A stretch of 64,000 bases of DNA from Vagococcus fluvialis (GCF_003337315.1 NZ_QPJV01000010.1:31583-95582), one strand, 5' to 3'. Positions 28,676 through 38,226 are shown, numbered from the stretch's first letter. Translations and numbers: made by a program. Notes: a model not told the origin generated them from the letters alone.

Positions 28676-30449
28676 AAGCTATTTTTTCTTCAAATTGGCT
28701 ATTATAAAGTTCTGAATAGAAACCATTTTGAGCAATTAAATCATCGTGATTTCCTTGTTCAATAATATCGCCATCTTTCATAACTAAAATCACATCAGCG
28801 TTTCTAATAGTAGATAAACGGTGAGCAATAATGAAGGATGTTCTATTTTCCATTAATTGATCCATTGAAGATTGAATTTGTATCTCTGTTCTTGTATCAA
28901 CTGAACTTGTTGCTTCATCAAGAATTAACATAGGTTTGTTGTCAACAATTGCTCGGGCAATTGTTAGCTGCTGTTTTTGACCAGATGATAGGCTTAATTG
29001 GTCATTTAAAATAGTATCGTATTTTTCAGGTAGCGTTTCAATGAAGTGGTGAATACCGACAGATTCACAGGCTTTTTGAATTTCTTCCTCTGTAATACCA
29101 GTCATATTATAAACAATATTTTCTTTAATGGTTCCTTCAAATAACCATGTATCTTGAAGAATCATACTAAATTGATTGTTTACAACATGACGTGGTAAGT
29201 CTTTTGTTTTAATACCATCAATTTTAATATCCCCACTATCTACTTCGTAAAATCTCATTAATAAATTAATTAAAGTTGTTTTACCAGCACCAGTTGGCCC
29301 AACAATAGCAATTTTTTGTCCAGGTTTTACTTCGGCAGAAAAATCTTTTATTACTTTTTTCTCAGGAGTATAGCCAAAACTGACATGATTAAAGCTGACT
29401 TCACCGGTTGCTTTATCTAATGTATCTTCTTTATGAGATTCATCAGACATTTCTTCTTCGCCTAAAAATTCAAAAACACGTTTACTTGCAGCAGAAGTAG
29501 ACTGTAATGATTGGAATGATTGAGCAATTTGACTAAGTGGTTGAGTAAAGTAGCGTACATAAAGGATGAAAGCTACAATGACACCAAAACTAATTGTTCC
29601 GTTATTGGCTAGAACAGCCCCTACAATACAAACAGCAACATAACCAAAATTTCCTATAAATTGCATAATTGGCATCATTAATCCAGATAAACATTGTGCT
29701 TTAAAACCACTTGTTTTTAGACTTTCATTCATCTCATCAAAAACTTTTTTATTAGATTCTTCAGCATTATAAATTTTAACCACTGATTGACCTGTATAAA
29801 TTTCTTCAACGTGACTGTTAATGCGTCCTAAATCATTTTGTTGTTGTGAGAAGTATTTTTGAGATTTACTCATAATTAAACTCATTAAAACAAATCCAAT
29901 AATAGTAGCTCCAACAGCTGTAGCAGTTAGTGTGACGTTAGTTTTTAACATCATAAATAGAGAACCAAATAGTAACGTAATGGCAGAAACTAAAGTTCCG
30001 ATGCTTTGGTTTAGAGTTTGGCCAATTGTGTCAACATCATTTGTTACACGAGATAAAACATCTCCAGTAGAATTTCTATTAAAATAAGCTAGAGGTAATC
30101 GATTGATTTTTTTCGAAATATCTTCTCTTAAATTACGAGAGATAATTTGTGTCACGCTAGCCATAATAAAACCTTGAATGATTGAAAGAAGAGATCCAAA
30201 TCCATAGAAAAAGACTAGCAGGATACCAATTCTTTTGACTTCATCTAAATCAATACCAGTCATAATTCCTTGAGTGATTAAATCTGTAATTTCTGATAAT
30301 TTGTCTGGCCCAATTAAAGTTAGAACAGAACCAATCATAGAGGCAATTAGCGCAATGATAATAATAGGCATATATCTTTTAGAGTAGGCAATTAGTTTTT
30401 TCCAATTACCACTAAAGTTATTTTTCTTTTTTGATTTTTCTTTAGTCAT
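28674..30449 (-). CDS. ABC exporter half-transporter, consensus-site subunit
   Basis: The 591-residue protein has six N-terminal membrane helices (to about residue 330) and a C-terminal ATPase domain: Walker A GPTGAGKTT, signature LSSGQKQ, Walker B LILDEATSSVD with the catalytic Glu, and switch IIAHRLST with His. It pairs with the protein at 30449, whose stop overlaps its start by one base, to form a heterodimeric multidrug-type exporter of the LmrCD/EfrAB/TM287-288 class. It carries the catalytic residues of the competent ATP site. The substrate is unknown. Confidence 0.9.
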   Translation of the reverse strand: MTKEKSKKKNNFSGNWKKLIAYSKRYMPIIIIALIASMIGSVLTLIGPDKLSEITDLITQGIMTGIDLDEVKRIGILLVFFYGFGSLLSIIQGFIMASVTQIISRNLREDISKKINRLPLAYFNRNSTGDVLSRVTNDVDTIGQTLNQSIGTLVSAITLLFGSLFMMLKTNVTLTATAVGATIIGFVLMSLIMSKSQKYFSQQQNDLGRINSHVEEIYTGQSVVKIYNAEESNKKVFDEMNESLKTSGFKAQCLSGLMMPIMQFIGNFGYVAVCIVGAVLANNGTISFGVIVAFILYVRYFTQPLSQIAQSFQSLQSTSAASKRVFEFLGEEEMSDESHKEDTLDKATGEVSFNHVSFGYTPEKKVIKDFSAEVKPGQKIAIVGPTGAGKTTLINLLMRFYEVDSGDIKIDGIKTKDLPRHVVNNQFSMILQDTWLFEGTIKENIVYNMTGITEEEIQKACESVGIHHFIETLPEKYDTILNDQLSLSSGQKQQLTIARAIVDNKPMLILDEATSSVDTRTEIQIQSSMDQLMENRTSFIIAHRLSTIRNADVILVMKDGDIIEQGNHDDLIAQNGFYSELYNSQFEEKIA

Positions 30450-32206
30450 TAGGCTAATTCCTCCTTAGAAAGTTGTGAGTAGGCAATTTCTTGATAAACA
30501 GGGTTGTTTTCCATTAACTCATTATGAGTACCTTTGCCAACTAATTGACCTTCATCAAGAACTAAAATAGTATCGGCATTTCTAATGGTTCCAATACGCT
30601 GAGCAACGATAATTTTAGTTGTGTCTTTACAATCTTTTTTAAGACTTTCTCTTAAATTACGATCTGTTTTGTAATCAAGTGCTGAGAACGAATCATCAAA
30701 AATTAAAATTTCTGAGCGACGATTAATGGCTCTAGCTATAGATAAACGTTGTTTTTGTCCTCCAGATAAGTTACCACCATTTTGAGCAACAGCATGATCA
30801 TAGCCTAAAGGCATTTTTTCAACAAATTCAGCTGCTTGGGCAGTGTATATAGAATCAACAATATCTGAATCTAATTTATTGGGATTACCATTATCTCCAA
30901 AAGCCACGTTACTAGCAATTGTTCCACTAAAGAGAGTCGCTTTTTGAGTCACAAAACCAAGTTTATTGTTTAAATAGGCGTGAGAGTAATTTTTTACATT
31001 GATATCATCAACTAAAATTTCGCCGCTTGTTGTATCATAAAGTCTAGCAATTAAGTTCACTAAAGTTGTTTTCCCACTACCTGTAGCACCAATAATGGCT
31101 AGAGTTTCACCTTGATTAACTGTAAAACTAATATCATTAAGAGCCATGCCGTCAGCTTGTGGATATTTAAAGTTAACTTGTTTAAATTCAATTTTTCCTT
31201 TGACCTGTGAATCAGTTTCTGTTAAATTTCCATCAACAAGAGCTGATTTAGAATCTAGAACTTCCAGAATACGTTTAGCAGAAACACTAGCTCTTGGAAT
31301 CATAATAAAAATCATTACTAACATCATAAAGGCCATAATAACTTGCATGGCATATGAAGAGAAAACAACCATATCAGAAAATAGATTTAATTTATTTTCA
31401 AGTGCTGCACTATTGATTAATGACGCACCTAGCCAGTAAATAGAAAGAGTTAAACCACTCATGACTAATTGAATACCAGGCATTAAAAAGGCGAAAGTTC
31501 GATTGGTGAAGACGTTTGTTCTCATTAAGGTTTCATTGGCATCATCAAATTTTTTCTCTTGATAATCCTCAGCATTATATGCCCTAACTACTTGTAAACC
31601 AGTTAAATTTTCACGAGTTACTGAATTAAGTTTATCAGTGTATCCTTGAATTTTTTTCATTTTTGGCAGTGCTAAAATCATACACGTAATCACAAAAACT
31701 AAAAGAACGACAATAGCAACACCAGTGGCAAATGTCCATTGCCAACTTTTGTTAGAAATCTTCAGAATTGCCCAGACTGCTAAAATAGGAGCTTTAACCA
31801 TTGCTTGAAGTCCCATTACAATTAGCATTTGAACTTGAGTAATATCATTTGTTGTACGGGTAATTAAACTTGGAATAGAGAAATGATTAATTTCCTCAGT
31901 TGATAATGATTGTACTTTTCCAAATAATTTTTCACGTAATCTAGCACTGTAATTAGCAGTAATTTTTGCGACAATCACAGCTACAATGACAGCACTCAAC
32001 AAACTAGCAACAGCACAGAGTAACATCATCCCACCAGCGGAGAGGATTTCACTCATTTCACTTCCTTCAGTTTGAACAAGTTTAGTGATTTCATTCATAT
32101 AGTCAGGCAGTTTTAAATCTAACCAAACCTGAGCTATGATAAAAAGTAAACTAACTCCAGCAAGGGCGTATTCCGTTTTACTTAAATATCTAAATATTTT
32201 AACCAT
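30449..32206 (-). CDS. ABC exporter half-transporter, degenerate-site subunit
   Basis: The 585-residue protein has six membrane helices and an ATPase domain with Walker A GATGSGKTT and signature LSGGQKQR. The catalytic Glu after Walker B is Asp (LIFDDSFSALD) and the switch His is Gln (IVAQRIGT). This is the degenerate-site pattern of heterodimeric exporters such as TM287/288 and BmrCD. It is the first gene of the pair, behind AAGGGAG. The two-component genes at 32441-34152 lie upstream on the same strand but are separated by a terminator and a repeat. Confidence 0.9.
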   Translation of the reverse strand: MVKIFRYLSKTEYALAGVSLLFIIAQVWLDLKLPDYMNEITKLVQTEGSEMSEILSAGGMMLLCAVASLLSAVIVAVIVAKITANYSARLREKLFGKVQSLSTEEINHFSIPSLITRTTNDITQVQMLIVMGLQAMVKAPILAVWAILKISNKSWQWTFATGVAIVVLLVFVITCMILALPKMKKIQGYTDKLNSVTRENLTGLQVVRAYNAEDYQEKKFDDANETLMRTNVFTNRTFAFLMPGIQLVMSGLTLSIYWLGASLINSAALENKLNLFSDMVVFSSYAMQVIMAFMMLVMIFIMIPRASVSAKRILEVLDSKSALVDGNLTETDSQVKGKIEFKQVNFKYPQADGMALNDISFTVNQGETLAIIGATGSGKTTLVNLIARLYDTTSGEILVDDINVKNYSHAYLNNKLGFVTQKATLFSGTIASNVAFGDNGNPNKLDSDIVDSIYTAQAAEFVEKMPLGYDHAVAQNGGNLSGGQKQRLSIARAINRRSEILIFDDSFSALDYKTDRNLRESLKKDCKDTTKIIVAQRIGTIRNADTILVLDEGQLVGKGTHNELMENNPVYQEIAYSQLSKEELA

Positions 32207-32274
32207 TTGTATCTAATCTCCCTTACATTAATATGAAACTAGTTTATAAAAGAAAAATAAACTATAAATAAACA

Positions 32275-32400
32275 AAAAGAGGTTGTGATAGAAGTGTTCA
32301 GCTTCAAGAAATAAGAAGGAAATCACGAAAATTGCTTTTCAAATTTTTGTGATTTCCGGCTTATTTCCAAAGAAGCTACTTCTGTGACACCGTTTAGTTT
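32275..32400 (-). repeat. Long hairpin repeat, copy 2
   Basis: This is the reverse complement of the 126-bp element at 18467-18592, with about 94% identity in the 111-bp core. The GGAAATCAC/GTGATTTCC stem pairs replace GGAAACCAC/GTGGTTTTC of copy 1, keeping the stem. Read on the minus strand it follows the sensor-kinase terminator and ends CTCTTTT before the ABC exporter genes, the same layout as copy 1. Confidence 0.85.
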
Positions 32401-32403
32401 GTG

Positions 32404-32442
32404 AAAAAGGGGCTGTGACATAAATATGTCACAGCCTCTTTT
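32404..32442 (-). terminator. Rho-independent terminator of the two-component operon
   Basis: AAAGAGGCTGTGACATA and its inverted partner TATGTCACAGCCCCTTT pair over about 17 bp with a T run on the minus strand. It overlaps the sensor-kinase stop codon. Confidence 0.85.
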
Positions 32443-33481
32443 ACTCTTTTGGAAGAGAAACGATAAATTCAGTCTCTCTCTCATTACTTGTGACATGGAT
32501 ATTTCCGTGATGAAGCTCAATAATTTTTTTAGAAATAGATAAACCAATCCCAGTTCCTTCAGACGAGTGAGAAACATCTTCTTGCCAATACTTATTGAAA
32601 ATTCTTTTTTGAATATCTTTTGGAATCAGGGGACCGGTATTAATAACGGAAACATTTAATAAATTCTCAGAATCTTTAATAAAGAAGGAGATTTTACCAT
32701 TTGGATAGGAATATTTAATACTATTATCCATTAAATTAATCCAAACTTGCTTAAGGAGTTCTTGGTTACCATTAATCATAAATTCCCCAAAATCAGCTTC
32801 AATCTCTAAATTTTTGTCGCTCCACCTTTTTTCAAGTAGAATAATACATTCTCTAATCTGCTCAGAAACATTATAGTGCTGTTTATCTGTTAAGATGTGC
32901 TGATTTTCAATTTTAGATAAAGCAAGCATGTTAGTTGTCATGTTAGTTAATCTAGAAGATTCAGTTACAATAATATCAACAAATTCTTGTTGTTCCGCTG
33001 TTAAATCAGTTTTTTGTAATAACTTAGCGAAGCCAAGAATTGAAACAATAGGTGTTTTGTATTCATGGGACAAATTATTAACAAAATCTGTTCTTAAAAC
33101 TTCTGTCTGGCTAAGTTCACTAGCCAGTAAGTTAAAGGTTTTTGTAATTTCTTTGCCAACTGGATTTCTTTTACCAAGCTTAATTTTCACATCATAATTA
33201 CCCTTAGAAAGATTAGTCATGCCATCAATTAAAATATGAACAGGTTTTAAGGGAATACGACTGAAAATGGTAGCAATTAACGTTCCAATAAAAAGACTAG
33301 AAATAGTAAAAATGAGAAGGGATAATATAGGAGAGTCTTCTGGTTTAGCACTTAAAATATTAAATTTATTTAACAGGAAAAAGGCTGTTCCTGTTATAGA
33401 CATGGTAATAAAAATAATAATAAAAACAGCGCCAGAAAAAAGTAGAGTCAAGAACCATCTCTTTGGTTGTCGATGTTTCAT
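32441..33481 (-). CDS. Two-component sensor histidine kinase
   Basis: The 346-residue membrane kinase has two membrane helices (about 9-37 and 52-74) joined by only about 14 residues, then a HAMP-like linker (about 75-128). The phosphoacceptor His139 is in NNLSHEYKTP. The ATPase domain has an N box (MDNSIKYS) and a G box (EGTGIGLSISKK). The very short outer loop suggests an intramembrane-sensing kinase, or one that responds to a membrane partner. Its start overlaps the response-regulator stop by 4 bp. The downstream ABC exporter is one possible target. Confidence 0.9.
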   Translation of the reverse strand: MKHRQPKRWFLTLLFSGAVFIIIFITMSITGTAFFLLNKFNILSAKPEDSPILSLLIFTISSLFIGTLIATIFSRIPLKPVHILIDGMTNLSKGNYDVKIKLGKRNPVGKEITKTFNLLASELSQTEVLRTDFVNNLSHEYKTPIVSILGFAKLLQKTDLTAEQQEFVDIIVTESSRLTNMTTNMLALSKIENQHILTDKQHYNVSEQIRECIILLEKRWSDKNLEIEADFGEFMINGNQELLKQVWINLMDNSIKYSYPNGKISFFIKDSENLLNVSVINTGPLIPKDIQKRIFNKYWQEDVSHSSEGTGIGLSISKKIIELHHGNIHVTSNERETEFIVSLPKE

Positions 33482-34152
33482 ACGTGCTTCACTCCCTTAT
33501 AACCTAGACCTCTAATAGAAATTATTTCAAATTCATCATACTGTTCAATTTTTTTGCGCAGTCTCGCAATGTGAACTGTTACTGTCTCCCAACCAGTGTC
33601 GCTTTCAACTCCCCAAATCTCATCCATTAATTGAATACGAGTAAAGATTTTATCTGGATAAGAAAAAAGTTTATATAATAGCTCAAACTCTTTTTGAGGT
33701 AAGACTTGTGTGTCATTTTCACTATTGATTGTAAGAGAATCATGGTCTAGAGTAATCCTTCCAATGGTGATTTTTCTTTCTGTAGCAATTTTTGCACGTC
33801 TAAGTAAGGCTTTAATTCTTAATAACATTTCCTCTTCATCAACAAGTTTTGACATATAGTCATCAGTACCAACCACAAACCCTTTTTTCTTATCAACAGG
33901 TAAGTGCTTAGCAGAGAGCATTAAAATAGGTAAATCATTTTGCGTTTCTCTTAAAAGTTTTGTTAATTCGTAGCCATCAATTTTAGGCATCATAATATCT
34001 AAAACAATTAAATCAATGTGATGAGTTTCCATTTTTTCAAGGGCTGCTTCTCCGTCTTCTGCAGTAATGACTTTATAATGTTCTTTTTCTAAAATGGTTT
34101 TTAAAAATTTTCTTGTATTTAATTCATCGTCTACAACAAGTATGGTTATCAT
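33478..34152 (-). CDS. OmpR-family response regulator
   Basis: The 224-residue protein has a receiver domain (acidic VVDDE at 6-10, phosphorylated Asp52 in LIVLDIMMP, conserved Ser/Lys later) and a winged-helix DNA-binding domain (about 127-222, ending IRGLGYKGV). It is the first gene of the operon with the histidine kinase. Start ATG 34152 is preceded by AGGAGG. Targets are not evident; the exporter genes at 28674-32206 are candidates because of their position. Confidence 0.92.
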   Translation of the reverse strand: MITILVVDDELNTRKFLKTILEKEHYKVITAEDGEAALEKMETHHIDLIVLDIMMPKIDGYELTKLLRETQNDLPILMLSAKHLPVDKKKGFVVGTDDYMSKLVDEEEMLLRIKALLRRAKIATERKITIGRITLDHDSLTINSENDTQVLPQKEFELLYKLFSYPDKIFTRIQLMDEIWGVESDTGWETVTVHIARLRKKIEQYDEFEIISIRGLGYKGVKHV

Positions 34153-34239
34153 TGGATTATAGACCTCCTGTAAGATTTATTTATGCTTTATTGTAACATG
34201 ATATAACTAAAGGATAAAAAAAGTAAATGTTTATTATAG

Positions 34240-34268
34240 TTGACACATTAGATTTAAGAGTGTATTAT
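34240..34268 (+). promoter_or_regulatory. Consensus promoter of the T-box operon
   Basis: TTGACA (34240-34245), a 17-bp spacer and TATTAT (34263-34268). Transcription should begin near 34275, just before the T-box leader. Confidence 0.85.
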
Positions 34269-34289
34269 CATCTGTAATCTCATAATTTT

Positions 34290-34562
34290 TTAATTTACTA
34301 TGAAGAGAAGAGTAGCTAAAATAAGTCTGATAAAGAGAGCTCGGTTGGTGAGAAAGAGCATAGGTGACTTTTAGTGAAGATGAACTCGGAGTACTTAATT
34401 TGTTAACGCAGATTAAGCGGTAAGCAACCGTTAACTTGCCAAGTATCGAAGTTAGGTACTGTTGAGGTGTATGTTTATACACGAATTAGGGTGGTAACAC
34501 GAAAGTATTCGTCCCTTTGTTTGTCATAGTGTGGCAAATAAAGGGATGGATATTTTTTTATT
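34290..34562 (+). promoter_or_regulatory. T-box leader, methionine specific
   Basis: The leader has the T-box features: a stem I region with GGTTGGTGAGAAAGAGC, the specifier loop GAAG-ATG-AACTCGG with codon ATG (Met) at 34380-34382, and the antiterminator T-box AATTAGGGTGGTAACACG at 34484-34501, whose TGGT should pair with the ACCA end of uncharged tRNA. A terminator follows at 34509. Uncharged tRNA-Met would allow read-through. The gene behind it is a MetE-like enzyme, which fits a Met specifier. The exact 5' boundary of stem I is approximate. Confidence 0.9.
34509..34559 (+). terminator. T-box-controlled terminator
   Basis: TCGTCCCTTTGTTTGTCA pairs with TGGCAAATAAAGGGATGGA (some G-U pairs) and a T run follows. 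It competes with the antiterminator formed by the T-box sequence. Confidence 0.85.
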
Positions 34563-34579
34563 TTAAAGGAGGAAAAAAG

Positions 34580-35701
34580 ATGACACGAACAAATTCAAAA
34601 GGTATTCCCTTTCGCTACGATCAAGTAGGTAGTTTACTCAGACCGGAAACGTTAAAAGAAGTAAGAGCTAAATATTCAAAAGGTGAAATAGAAAAATCTG
34701 AACTGACAGAAATAGAAAATATTGAAATTACTCGAATTATTGAAAAACAAAAGGAAATTGGTTTAAAAGCTGTAACAGATGGAGAATTCCGCCGTCGTTG
34801 GTGGCATCTTGACTTCATTGCTGAATTAAATGGTATTAGTATTTTTGATTTTGAAACAACAGCATTTGGAATAAAAACAGCAGCACAAGGAAGTTTTGTA
34901 AGTAGTAAACTAAGCTTCAATCCGCAACATTCATTCATTGAGCATTTTAAATTTACTAGGCAACAAGCTGGAGAAACAGTGGCTAAACAAACAATACCAG
35001 GTCCAAACATGATTCTGTTAGATTCTTTAATTTTATCTAAAAAGTATCATGAAAATCCTGTTTATGAGAATATTAATGAATTTATCGATGATTTGATAAC
35101 AACCTATAAAGAGGTGATTAGACAATTTTATGAAGCTGGTTGCCGTTATCTCCAATTAGATGACACAAGTTGGGGTGCGTTATTTGATGACAAATTTAGA
35201 GAAATTATTCGTCAAAATAGTTTTAATCCAGATGAATTAATCACAACATTTGGTGATATAACGGAAGCTATTTTAGAAGATAAGCCAAAAGATTTAGCTG
35301 TTACTTTTCATTTTTGTAAAGGTAATTTCCAGTCTCATTGGCTATATAATGGTTCGTACGACAAAATTGCTGAGCGTTTGTTTAGTATCGAAGCATTTGA
35401 TGGTTTCTTTTTAGAATTTGATGACGAGCGTTCAGGAAGTTTTGAGCCCTTAAAATTTATAAAGAATCAAAGAATTGTATTAGGTTTAGTTACAAGTAAA
35501 ACACCTGAACTTGAAAATAAAGATTTAATCATTAAACGAATAAAAGAAGCTAGCCAGTATGTGCCACTAGAGCAAATCTGTTTAAGCCCTCAGTGTGGCT
35601 TTGCCTCAACTCACGAAGGAAATAAATTAACCGAAAAAGACCAATGGGAAAAATTAAAATTAGTTGTGGAAATTTCAAAAGAAGTTTGGCCTGAGGATTA
35701 A
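34580..35701 (+). CDS. MetE-like methyltransferase (YxjG/YxjH type)
   Basis: The 373-residue protein corresponds to the C-terminal, zinc-binding catalytic barrel of cobalamin-independent methionine synthase, without the N-terminal half. Zn ligands are visible in TFHFCKGN (His and Cys near 244-246) and SPQCGF (Cys near 339). Members of this short type transfer methyl groups to homocysteine or act on related thiols; the donor is unclear. ATG 34580 follows AAAGGAGG; a start at 34517 would fall in the terminator. A Met T-box controls it, so it belongs to methionine supply. Confidence 0.88.
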   Translation: MTRTNSKGIPFRYDQVGSLLRPETLKEVRAKYSKGEIEKSELTEIENIEITRIIEKQKEIGLKAVTDGEFRRRWWHLDFIAELNGISIFDFETTAFGIKTAAQGSFVSSKLSFNPQHSFIEHFKFTRQQAGETVAKQTIPGPNMILLDSLILSKKYHENPVYENINEFIDDLITTYKEVIRQFYEAGCRYLQLDDTSWGALFDDKFREIIRQNSFNPDELITTFGDITEAILEDKPKDLAVTFHFCKGNFQSHWLYNGSYDKIAERLFSIEAFDGFFLEFDDERSGSFEPLKFIKNQRIVLGLVTSKTPELENKDLIIKRIKEASQYVPLEQICLSPQCGFASTHEGNKLTEKDQWEKLKLVVEISKEVWPED

Positions 35702-35722
35702 ATGGAAAGGAAGTAACATGTT

Positions 35723-36463
35723 ATGTCAGAGATTATAAAACAAATTAATTTTTTAAAGAGTCAAAGATGGATAGATTTAACGCATCAAGTAACGAAAGAT
35801 ATCCCATATTTCCCTTCATTTAGTCCCATTGAAGAGGAAACGTTATTTACAGTTGAGAGTGATGGCTTTTTTGCTAAAAAGTATAAGTTAGTTACTCAAT
35901 ATGGAACTCATATTGACGCACCAATTCATTTTGCCAACAATACTAGATTTTTAGATGAGTTAGACTTAAAAGAATTAGTTTTACCGCTTTTTGTCATCCA
36001 TAAGGAAAAAGAGGTAGCAAAAAACAATGATTATACTATATCAATAGAAGATATTTTAGAGTTTGAAAAGAAACATGGAATAATTCCAGCTGAGAGTTTT
36101 GTGGCGTTTTCAAGTGATTGGTCAAAGCGTTTTTCTATTCCTCAAGAATTTTATAATAAAGATGACAATGGTGTTTGTCATACACCTGGTTGGTCACTTG
36201 AAGCTTTAAAATTCTTACATGAAGAACGAGATGTTGTAGCAATTGGCCATGAAACATTAGATACTGACAGTGGTAGTGATTTTGCTAAAAATAAAGGTCT
36301 ATTAGGAGAATTATATTGGTTATCTCAAAATAAATACCAAGTAGAAGTTTTAGCAAATTTAGATCAAGTACCTGCAACAGGAGCAGCTATTTTTATTGGG
36401 TTTCCTAAGATAGCTGATGCACCAGGGTTTAATGCGAGAGTATTTGCTATTTGTCCTGAATAG
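35723..36463 (+). CDS. Cyclase / kynurenine formamidase-like family protein
   Basis: The 246-residue protein has the metal-binding signature of the cyclase family, QYGTHIDAPIHF (about residues 60-71, HxGTHxDxPxHF-like), and a later conserved His/Glu region (IGHETLDTDSG). Relatives hydrolyse amides or lactones, for example N-formylkynurenine. It follows the MetE-like gene by 21 nt, so it is under the same Met T-box. That suggests a role linked to methionine or homocysteine (for example a lactone or formyl derivative), but this is inference. Confidence 0.82.
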   Translation: MSEIIKQINFLKSQRWIDLTHQVTKDIPYFPSFSPIEEETLFTVESDGFFAKKYKLVTQYGTHIDAPIHFANNTRFLDELDLKELVLPLFVIHKEKEVAKNNDYTISIEDILEFEKKHGIIPAESFVAFSSDWSKRFSIPQEFYNKDDNGVCHTPGWSLEALKFLHEERDVVAIGHETLDTDSGSDFAKNKGLLGELYWLSQNKYQVEVLANLDQVPATGAAIFIGFPKIADAPGFNARVFAICPE

Positions 36464-36499
36464 AAATTAACTATATTTAATAGAAGAAAGATTAAGAAG

Positions 36500-36533
36500 T
36501 AAGTCAGAGAAAAGTGTCTCTGACTTATTTTTT
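36500..36533 (+). terminator. Rho-independent terminator
   Basis: TAAGTCAGAGA and TCTCTGACTTA form an 11-bp perfect stem followed by a T run. It ends the T-box operon. Confidence 0.88.
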
Positions 36534-36547
36534 ATACTAATAATCCT

Positions 36548-36575
36548 TTGCATTGAAGAAAATATCCAGTATAGT
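36548..36575 (+). promoter_or_regulatory. Probable promoter of rluF
   Basis: TTGCAT, a 16-bp spacer and TATAGT precede the pseudouridine synthase gene by about 40 nt. Confidence 0.6.
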
Positions 36576-36615
36576 TAGTGATGATTAGGTAATCTTAAAA
36601 AGAAGGAAGTGTCTC

Positions 36616-37326
36616 ATGCGATTAAATAAATTTATTAGTGAATCAGGTAAAGCTTCAAGACGTGGAGCAGATAAACTAATTGAAGAAGGCCGCGTATTTG
36701 TTAATGGAAGAAGAGCTAAAATAGGAAGCCAAGTCAATCCAGGTGATGAAGTTAAAGTAGACGGAAACACACTATTTATTGCTCCTAGAAGTAATGTTTA
36801 CATTGCTTTAAATAAACCAGTTGGAATTACAAGTACCACCGAAAAGAAAGTTAAAGGTAATATTGTAGATTTAGTTAATTATCCTGAGAGAATTTTTCAT
36901 ATTGGACGATTAGATAAGGACTCAGAAGGGTTGATTTTACTAACTAACGATGGGGATATTGTAAATGAGATTTTACGTTCTGAAGGAGAACATGAAAAAG
37001 AATATATTGTCTCTGTTGACAAACCTATCACCCAAGAATTTGTTGATAATATGTCAAAAGGGGTTAAAATTTTAGGAACAACAACCTTACCCTGTGAAGT
37101 GGAACAACTATCAAAATATGATTTTAAAATTATCTTAACCCAAGGGCTAAACCGTCAAATTAGACGTATGTGTGAAGAATTAGGTTATAATGTATACAGA
37201 TTACAACGTTTAAGAATCATGAATGTAGAGCTTGGTAATTTACCAGTTGGACAATGGCGCTATTTAAGTAAAAAAGAAAAAGCAAGACTTTTCAAAGATT
37301 TAGATTATGAAGAAAAAGAGTGGTAA
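36616..37326 (+). CDS. rluF: 23S rRNA pseudouridine synthase RluF-like
   Basis: The 236-residue protein has an N-terminal S4 RNA-binding domain ([20 protein letters not shown]) and a RsuA/RluF catalytic domain with GRLDKDSEG (catalytic Asp100) and [13 protein letters not shown]. The N-terminus resembles RluF, which converts U2604 of 23S rRNA, and a related site such as that of RluB cannot be excluded. It acts in the cytoplasm on ribosomal RNA. It is monocistronic in appearance. Confidence 0.87.
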   Translation: MRLNKFISESGKASRRGADKLIEEGRVFVNGRRAKIGSQVNPGDEVKVDGNTLFIAPRSNVYIALNKPVGITSTTEKKVKGNIVDLVNYPERIFHIGRLDKDSEGLILLTNDGDIVNEILRSEGEHEKEYIVSVDKPITQEFVDNMSKGVKILGTTTLPCEVEQLSKYDFKIILTQGLNRQIRRMCEELGYNVYRLQRLRIMNVELGNLPVGQWRYLSKKEKARLFKDLDYEEKEW

Positions 37327-37333
37327 AAAAGTC

Positions 37334-37362
37334 TTTAATAATTAAAATCATAGGAGTATAAT
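37334..37362 (+). promoter_or_regulatory. Probable promoter of the YebC-family gene
   Basis: TTTAAT, a 17-bp spacer and a consensus TATAAT (37357-37362), starting just behind the rluF stop. Confidence 0.7.
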
Positions 37363-37415
37363 GGAAAAGGAAAAATTATCGAAATAAGTTAAAGAAATGA
37401 AAGTGAAGTGAAATT

Positions 37416-38132
37416 ATGGGACGTAAATGGGAAAATATCGTCGAAAAGAAAACAGCCAAAGATGCTAATAATAGTAAAATTTATGCAAAATTTGGTATTG
37501 AAATCTATGCAGCAGCAAAATCAGGTGATCCCGATCCAGAAACAAACCAAAAATTACGTTTCGTAATGGACCGTGCTAAAACTTATAATGTTCCTAAACA
37601 TATTATTGACCGTGCCATTGAAAAAGCTAAGGGTTCTGGAGATGAAAACTTCTCAGAATTACGATATGAAGGTTTTGGTCCAAATGGTTCAATGGTCATT
37701 GTTGATACATTAACTAATAATGTTAACCGTACTGTAGCAGAAGTTCGTAGTGCTTTTGGTAAAAATGGCGGTAACATGGGAGTATCAGGAGCCGTTGCTT
37801 ATATGTTTGATCATACAGCTATTATTGGTTTAAAAGACCAAGATGCAGATGATATTTTTGAATATTTATTAGAAAAAGATATTGAAGTTAAAGATGTGTT
37901 TGAAGAAAATGATCAAGTGATTGTTTACGGTGAAGGTACTGACTTCCACTTAATTCAAACAGCTTTAAAAGAAAAAGGAATCGAAGAATTTTCTATCACA
38001 GAAATCCAAATGTTACCACAAAGTGACGTAGTCCTTGAAGGTGATGATTTAGAAAAATTCAATAAAATGATTGCTGTTTTAGAAGATTTAGAAGATGTTC
38101 AAGACGTATATCATAACGTTGATTTAGATTAA
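37416..38132 (+). CDS. YebC/PmpR/TACO1 family protein (YeeN type)
   Basis: The 238-residue protein begins [19 protein letters not shown], the YeeN-type N-terminus of the YebC family, and has the family stretches [20 protein letters not shown] and [17 protein letters not shown]. YebC proteins were described as transcription regulators, and recent work places them on ribosomes as factors for difficult (for example proline-rich) peptides. The family acts in the cytoplasm. It has its own promoter and terminator. Confidence 0.9.
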   Translation: MGRKWENIVEKKTAKDANNSKIYAKFGIEIYAAAKSGDPDPETNQKLRFVMDRAKTYNVPKHIIDRAIEKAKGSGDENFSELRYEGFGPNGSMVIVDTLTNNVNRTVAEVRSAFGKNGGNMGVSGAVAYMFDHTAIIGLKDQDADDIFEYLLEKDIEVKDVFEENDQVIVYGEGTDFHLIQTALKEKGIEEFSITEIQMLPQSDVVLEGDDLEKFNKMIAVLEDLEDVQDVYHNVDLD

Positions 38133-38135
38133 TAG

Positions 38136-38164
38136 AAACTGGCTCAAATTGAGCCAGTTTTTTT
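38136..38164 (+). terminator. Rho-independent terminator
   Basis: AAACTGGCTCAA and TTGAGCCAGTTT form a perfect stem with a very short loop, followed by a T run. Confidence 0.9.
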
Positions 38165-38165
38165 A

Positions 38166-38194
38166 TTGTTAGACAGACTATTTATTGTTACAAT
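38166..38194 (+). promoter_or_regulatory. Probable promoter of truA
   Basis: TTGTTA (38166-38171), a 17-bp spacer and TACAAT (38189-38194), about 33 nt before the truA start. Confidence 0.65.
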
Positions 38195-38226
38195 TGCGAT
38201 AAGACAAAAGAAAAGGACGTAAGAAA

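Noticed and set aside
32323..32577. Minus-strand frame across the hairpin repeat and the kinase end
   Set aside because: It overlaps the conserved kinase C-terminus in another frame and runs through the terminator and the repeat.
34517..34579. Upstream extension of the MetE-like protein to 34517
   Set aside because: It lies within the T-box terminator; ATG 34580 is preceded by AAAGGAGG.
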